Shown: in pieces, positions 59,923 to 64,000 of the stretch
Numbering within the stretch: the first letter of the stretch is position 1
How the letters are laid out: every line of letters begins with the position of its first letter
NCBI GenBank assembly: GCA_913060815.1
Contig: CAJXSZ010000014.1
Location: 23,338-87,337, forward strand
DNA length: 64,000 bases
DNA from: an uncultured Sulfitobacter sp.
Lineage (GTDB): Bacteria > Pseudomonadota > Alphaproteobacteria > Rhodobacterales > Rhodobacteraceae
Reading direction: 5' to 3'
The notes under the pieces: generated by a model
What the model was told of the DNA's origin: nothing
The model's input: the letters and a program-made list of their open reading frames with translations, nothing else
Database searches by the model: none
Made by a program: the position numbers and the translations under genes

Positions 59923-62334
59923 ATGCAAGAGCCTCTTAACGCCAGCTATCCCGTACTTCCGTTGCGCGATATCGTTGTTTTCCCACATATGATCGTCCCC
60001 CTGTTTGTAGGTCGCGACAAATCCGTTCGCGCCCTCGAAGAGGTAATGGCTGACGACAAACAGATTCTGCTGAGCAGCCAGATCGACCCCGGCGTCGATG
60101 ATCCCGACAGCGACGGCATCTTTAAAGCTGGCGTGCTGGCCAATGTGCTGCAACTGCTGAAACTGCCCGATGGCACCGTAAAGGTGTTGGTCGAGGGCCA
60201 AGCACGTGTGCGCATCACTGAATACCTTGAGAACGACAACTTCTTCGAGGCCCGTGCCGAATATCTCACCGAGATGCCGGGCGATGCGGCCACGACCGAG
60301 GCGCTGTTGCGCTCGGTTGGTGAGGAATTCGCGCGCTATGCCAAGGTCAAGAAAAACGTGCCCGAAGAAGCGCTTACCGCCGTGAGTGAAGCCACGGACC
60401 CTGCGCGCCTCGCCGATCTGGTTGCGGGACATCTGGGGATAGAGGTCGACCAGAAACAGGACCTGCTGGAGACGCTGAGCGTGTCTGACCGTCTGGAAAA
60501 GGTCTATGGCCTGATGCAGGGTGAACTGTCCGTTTTGCAGGTCGAGAAAAAGATCAAGACCCGCGTGAAAACGCAGATGGAGAAAACACAGCGCGAGTAT
60601 TACCTGAACGAGCAAATGAAGGCCATTCAGAACGAGCTGGGCGATGGCGAGGACGGCAAGAACGAAGTCGCCGAGCTGGAAGAGCGTGTCGCCGCCACCA
60701 AGCTGAGCAAAGAAGCCCGCGAGAAGGCGGATGCGGAGATCAAAAAGCTCAAGAACATGTCGCCGATGAGCGCAGAGGCCACTGTTGTGCGCAATTACCT
60801 CGACTGGATGCTGTCCATCCCGTGGGGTGTCAAGTCGCGCGTTAAGAAGGACTTGAGCAAGGCTGAGGCCGTTCTCGATGCCGATCACTACGGTCTTGAG
60901 AAGGTAAAAGAGCGTATCGTCGAATACCTCGCGGTACAGCAGCGCAGCAGCAAGCTCAAAGGCCCGATCATGTGCCTTGTCGGTCCTCCGGGCGTGGGTA
61001 AAACATCGCTTGGTAAGTCCGTAGCGAAGGCCACGGGGCGCGAGTTCATCCGCATCTCCCTTGGGGGTGTGCGCGACGAGAGCGAGATCCGCGGCCACCG
61101 TCGGACGTACATCGGCTCCATGCCCGGCAAGATCATTCAGGCGCTGAAGAAAGCGAAGACAACTAATCCGCTGATTTTGCTCGATGAGATTGACAAGATG
61201 GGGCAGGACTTCCGTGGTGATCCCGCATCAGCCATGCTCGAAGTGCTTGATCCTGAACAGAATTCCACGTTTGTGGATCACTATCTCGAGGTCGAATATG
61301 ACCTCTCGAATGTGATGTTCCTGACGACGTCCAACAGCTACAACATGCCTGGACCACTTTTGGACCGCATGGAGATTATTCCGCTGTCGGGCTACACCGA
61401 GGACGAGAAGCGCGAGATTGCCAAGCAGCATCTGGTGGCAAAACAGGTCAAGAACCACGGCCTCAAGGCTAAGGAATTTTCCATCGAGGACAGTGCTTTG
61501 ACAGGGATGATCCGCTATTACACCCGTGAAGCGGGCGTGCGGAACCTCGAGCGCGAGATTGCCAAGGTTGCGCGCAAGTCGCTGACCAAAATCGTGCGCA
61601 AAGAGGTCGAGAACGTCACTGTGACAGGTGACAACCTTGATGAATTCCTCGGGGTACAGAAGCACCGCTATGGTCTGGCCGAGAAGGAAGACCAGATTGG
61701 TGTGGTCACTGGGCTTGCCTATACCTCTGTCGGGGGCGAATTGCTGCATATCGAAGCATTGCGTCTTCCTGGTAAAGGTCGCATGAAAACAACGGGTAAG
61801 CTCGGCGATGTGATGAAGGAAAGCATCGACGCAGCAAGCTCTTATGTGCGCTCGATCAGCCCGAAGATCGGGGTGAAGCCGCCGCAGTTTGATACGGTCG
61901 ACATCCACGTGCACGTGCCTGACGGGGCGACGCCCAAGGACGGTCCGAGCGCGGGTTTGGCTATGGTCACGTCTATTGTGTCCGTGCTGACGAAGATCCC
62001 TGTGCGCAAGGATATCGCCATGACGGGTGAGGTGTCTCTGCGCGGTAATGCAATGCCTATCGGCGGCTTGAAGGAAAAGCTGTTGGCGGCGCTGCGCGGC
62101 GGTATCACCACAGTCCTGATTCCGCAGGAAAACGAGAAGGACATGGCCGACATCCCCGATAACGTGATAGAGGGGCTGACGATTATCCCTGTAAGCCACG
62201 TATCCGAAGTGCTCGAGCACGCGCTGGTGCGCAAGCCCGAGGCGATCGAATGGGACGAGGAGGCCGAAGAAGCAGCAGCCGCAGCGGCGCTGGCCGCGAA
62301 GGCCGCCGTTGGAGACAGCGCAACAACGCACTGA
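59923..62334 (+). CDS. lon: ATP-dependent protease Lon
   Basis: A hexameric cytoplasmic protease that removes damaged and regulatory proteins. The 803-residue protein has the N-terminal substrate domain (YPVLPLRDIVVFPHMIVPLFVGR), the AAA+ part with Walker A GPPGVGKT at 354-361 and Walker B LILLDEIDK, and the protease domain with the catalytic Ser S676 in PKDGPSAG and a Lys later. AAGGAA lies six bases before ATG 59923. A strong terminator follows. The C-terminus is Glu/Ala-rich. Confidence 0.97.
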   Translation: MQEPLNASYPVLPLRDIVVFPHMIVPLFVGRDKSVRALEEVMADDKQILLSSQIDPGVDDPDSDGIFKAGVLANVLQLLKLPDGTVKVLVEGQARVRITEYLENDNFFEARAEYLTEMPGDAATTEALLRSVGEEFARYAKVKKNVPEEALTAVSEATDPARLADLVAGHLGIEVDQKQDLLETLSVSDRLEKVYGLMQGELSVLQVEKKIKTRVKTQMEKTQREYYLNEQMKAIQNELGDGEDGKNEVAELEERVAATKLSKEAREKADAEIKKLKNMSPMSAEATVVRNYLDWMLSIPWGVKSRVKKDLSKAEAVLDADHYGLEKVKERIVEYLAVQQRSSKLKGPIMCLVGPPGVGKTSLGKSVAKATGREFIRISLGGVRDESEIRGHRRTYIGSMPGKIIQALKKAKTTNPLILLDEIDKMGQDFRGDPASAMLEVLDPEQNSTFVDHYLEVEYDLSNVMFLTTSNSYNMPGPLLDRMEIIPLSGYTEDEKREIAKQHLVAKQVKNHGLKAKEFSIEDSALTGMIRYYTREAGVRNLEREIAKVARKSLTKIVRKEVENVTVTGDNLDEFLGVQKHRYGLAEKEDQIGVVTGLAYTSVGGELLHIEALRLPGKGRMKTTGKLGDVMKESIDAASSYVRSISPKIGVKPPQFDTVDIHVHVPDGATPKDGPSAGLAMVTSIVSVLTKIPVRKDIAMTGEVSLRGNAMPIGGLKEKLLAALRGGITTVLIPQENEKDMADIPDNVIEGLTIIPVSHVSEVLEHALVRKPEAIEWDEEAEEAAAAAALAAKAAVGDSATTH

Positions 62335-62353
62335 ACTCTACCGCCTTAAAGAT

Positions 62354-62388
62354 AAAACGCCCCGCAGATGACTGCGGGGCGTTTTTTT
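62354..62388 (+). terminator. Intrinsic terminator of lon
   Basis: AAAACGCCCCGCAG pairs with CTGCGGGGCGTTTT over a four-base loop, then a run of T residues. Textbook structure, 20 bases after the stop. Confidence 0.95.
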
Positions 62389-62428
62389 ATTTTATATCAG
62401 GCCACTAAAGCAGATAGTGAATGCAGGA

Positions 62429-62611
62429 TTAGTCCGTGATGACCGGAATGATCAGCAGCAGAGCAAGCAGGGCAACAGTGGCTTTGCCGCTGCTGGAGCT
62501 TGTTGTGTCCTGTACGATGACGGGTGCTTCGATCACGGGATCAACGATTGATCCTGCTGTGGCAGTTGATGTGAACGCAACGAATGCGGCCAGTGTCAGA
62601 AAATACTTCAT
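62429..62611 (-). CDS. Small exported protein with C-terminal hydrophobic tail
   Basis: A 60-residue protein with a signal peptide (1-19, cut near ATAG), then GSIVDPVIEAPVIVQDTTSSSS and a hydrophobic end (ATVALLALLLIIPVI) that may anchor it. GGGGGA precedes ATG 62611. I recognise the GSIVxPVxEAPVIV pattern from small Rhodobacterales proteins, but the function is unknown. The gene lies convergent to lon. Confidence 0.75.
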   Translation of the reverse strand: MKYFLTLAAFVAFTSTATAGSIVDPVIEAPVIVQDTTSSSSGKATVALLALLLIIPVITD

Positions 62612-62684
62612 GGAATCCCCCAGAATGTGTTTGGTACGGTTATGTCACGCTAAATATTGATACGGTCAACCCCATGTAGCATTT

Positions 62685-62699
62685 CCACTACGATAGTGG
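62685..62699. promoter_or_regulatory. Palindrome upstream of the HU-like gene
   Basis: CCACTA-CGA-TAGTGG is a perfect 6-3-6 palindrome about 50 bases upstream of the HU-like start codon and 75 bases upstream of the small exported gene. It is a candidate operator for either; no regulator gene is adjacent. Confidence 0.45.
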
Positions 62700-62747
62700 T
62701 ATAGAGGTCGAAAATAACAATTAGAGCGCAGCAGAGCAGGACATCAC

Positions 62748-63215
62748 ATGCCAACATCATCCAAAAGAGCCCCTAAAGCGTCCGTGTCCAAAAAGGCCGC
62801 CAAGACAAAAGTAGACGCACCCGTTGCGGAGGCTGTTACAGAGGTCGACACCTCGGGCGCGCCAGAAGCTGCTGTTGCCGCTCCTTCGGTTGTAGAGACG
62901 CTGGCGCCGGTTGTTCTGAGCAACGAGCTTAAGAAAAAAGAGCTGTTTGACCTTGTTGTTGCGCGCTCGGGTCGGAAGAAAAAGGATGTTAAGCCGATTG
63001 TCGAGGCCATGCTGGCCGTGATGGGCGATGCTTTTGCCGAGCAACGCGAGATGAATTTGCAGCCCCTTGGCAAGTTGAAGGTCCAGCGCGGCAAGGAATT
63101 GCACGATGGGCGTGCGCTCGTCCTTAAGCTCCGCCAGAAGTCTGCGAAGCTGAGCGAAGCGACTCAGGGCATGGGGTTGGCCGAGCAGGAAAAACCCGCC
63201 ACAGCGGCGGAATAG
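62748..63215 (+). CDS. HU-family DNA-binding protein with N-terminal extension
   Basis: A 155-residue protein. Residues 58-140 are an HU/IHF-type domain (LSNELKKKELFDLVVARSGRKKKDVKPIVEAMLAVMG, then LQPLGKLKVQRGKELHDGRAL). In front is a 55-residue Lys- and Ala-rich extension (SSKRAPKASVSKKAAKTK) and after it a short acidic tail, which normal HU proteins (about 90 residues) lack. It may bind DNA differently or take part in chromosome compaction. Start ATG 62748; a terminator follows. Confidence 0.85.
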   Translation: MPTSSKRAPKASVSKKAAKTKVDAPVAEAVTEVDTSGAPEAAVAAPSVVETLAPVVLSNELKKKELFDLVVARSGRKKKDVKPIVEAMLAVMGDAFAEQREMNLQPLGKLKVQRGKELHDGRALVLKLRQKSAKLSEATQGMGLAEQEKPATAAE

Positions 63216-63267
63216 GGACGCTCAAACGCCCTCGTGGTAGATATTTCGTTAGCAGTTTCCACAAACC

Positions 63268-63301
63268 GATGCCGCGCACGTAGAGGCGTGGCATCTTTTT
63301 G
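63268..63301 (+). terminator. Intrinsic terminator of the HU-like gene
   Basis: GATGCC-G-CGC pairs with GCG-T-GGCATC over a short loop, followed by TTTTTG. Confidence 0.85.
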
Positions 63302-63329
63302 TTCAAGCCTCTGATTTTGAGAGTGATAA

Positions 63330-63905
63330 ATGGCCGACTTTCCCGAGCTCTATATCCTGCGCCATGGTGAGACATTTTGGAACGCTGAGGCGCGTATGCA
63401 GGGCGTCCTGAATTCTCCTTTGACGGACGCTGGCAAGGCGCAGGCAGCGCGGCAAGCTGAAATCCTGTCTGCCATTGATCTGGCAGAATTTGACGTGCTG
63501 AGCAGCCCACAAGGCCGCGCATTCGAGACAGCAGCGATTGCGCTAGCGCGGCAGGTGTCGCATGTGCGCACGGATGATCGCTTGCGAGAGATCGGCGTGG
63601 GCGCTTGGGCGGGTGCGTTGCGCAGCACTTTGGCGCAGGGCCACGACTATGTTGACGGGCCTGACGGCGCATTAGAGCTTTATGAGCACGCACCAGAGGG
63701 TGAGGGATTCGTCGCGTTGGAGCAGCGCTGCGCGGAGTTTCTGGCTTCGCTCACGCGGCCTTCAGTCCTTGTAACACATGGAATTACATCGCGAATGTTG
63801 CGTGCAATTGTGACGGGCAGGGGCCGTTCGGGCCTGCCTGATATGGGCGGCGGACAGGGTGTTGTGTACCATCTTTTAAATGGTGTGCAAAAACGTCTCG
63901 AATGA
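63330..63905 (+). CDS. Histidine phosphatase-family protein
   Basis: A 191-residue phosphoglycerate mutase-like phosphatase. The catalytic RHG is in LYILRHGETFWNAEARMQG, with the second His in VLVTHGITSRML. Members dephosphorylate small metabolites or cofactors; the substrate is not evident. Start ATG 63330, 28 bases after the preceding terminator. It is followed by a tRNA gene. Confidence 0.9.
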   Translation: MADFPELYILRHGETFWNAEARMQGVLNSPLTDAGKAQAARQAEILSAIDLAEFDVLSSPQGRAFETAAIALARQVSHVRTDDRLREIGVGAWAGALRSTLAQGHDYVDGPDGALELYEHAPEGEGFVALEQRCAEFLASLTRPSVLVTHGITSRMLRAIVTGRGRSGLPDMGGGQGVVYHLLNGVQKRLE

Positions 63906-63946
63906 GGCTTGCCATGCTCCGCGACATTGTCTAAACCGCGCTCATC

Positions 63947-64000
<54 letters not shown>

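Noticed and set aside
59878..61098. 406-residue minus-strand ORF inside lon
   Set aside because: Antisense to a fully conserved lon frame; its composition (His, Leu, Arg-rich) is typical of shadows in GC-rich DNA.

Overview
The window is GC-rich, densely packed chromosomal DNA with no phage, insertion sequence, CRISPR array or plasmid gene. Gene content and order point to an alphaproteobacterium of the order Rhodobacterales, most likely the marine Roseobacter group. Indicators are zapA with a coiled-coil partner, a bolA/monothiol glutaredoxin pair, a form II (SLM) CO-dehydrogenase-like cluster, a DctBD/DctPQM TRAP system, a cysG-DUF2849-sulfite reductase-cysH-DUF934 operon and a paaABCDE-paaZ operon. 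This assignment rests on family recognition, not on a database search.

Layout. 1-8 kb: end of a CBS-domain gene, coaD, two divergent-sequence type I GAPDH genes in tandem with a 47-codon membrane protein gene between them, a DUF808 membrane protein, transketolase, zapA and a candidate 6S RNA. 7.9-11.7 kb: a compact ECF sigma/anti-sigma locus with a fasciclin (FAS1) protein, periplasmic MsrB, DoxX and a DUF4394 protein; two of its genes share a strikingly similar promoter-like motif. 11.8-22 kb: an Rrf2 regulator divergent from a CobW-type GTPase, then housekeeping genes (prs, ltaE, ribF, MaoC hydratase, HAD hydrolase, grxD, bolA). 22-28 kb: XdhC, a molybdopterin-binding protein and coxSLM. 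28-30 kb: infC with a non-standard start codon, and a membrane-anchored Ala/Glu/Thr repeat protein. 30-36.7 kb: ferredoxin-NADP reductase and the assimilatory sulfate reduction operon with a divergent Lrp-type regulator. 36.7-44.4 kb: a P450 and a dicarboxylate TRAP transporter with its two-component system. 44.4-52.8 kb: tpiA, an oxygenase, Fe-S assembly proteins, a SatD/DUF3307 pair, aquaporin, SPFH/NfeD, tgt and trmL. 52.8-59.6 kb: phenylacetate catabolism. 59.9-64 kb: lon, a small secreted protein, an HU-like protein, a phosphatase and the start of a tRNA-Val.

How it fits together. The central-carbon genes (two gap, tkt, tpiA, dctPQM) suggest switching between glycolysis and growth on C4 acids. 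Palindromes of the LacI type lie at gap1, gap2 and the dct promoter, in positions that would fit repression of the first and activation of the other two. The response regulator beside the TRAP genes has lost the GAFTGA and Walker A motifs normally needed with sigma-54, and its promoter region carries paired palindromes and a TATAAA box instead of a -24/-12 site. Two separate loci deal with thiol or oxidative chemistry (the ECF locus and BolA/Grx). The most interesting unexplained items are the ECF regulon, the noncanonical DctD control region, the Ala-rich repeat protein, and a long inverted repeat that exactly fills one convergent intergenic space.
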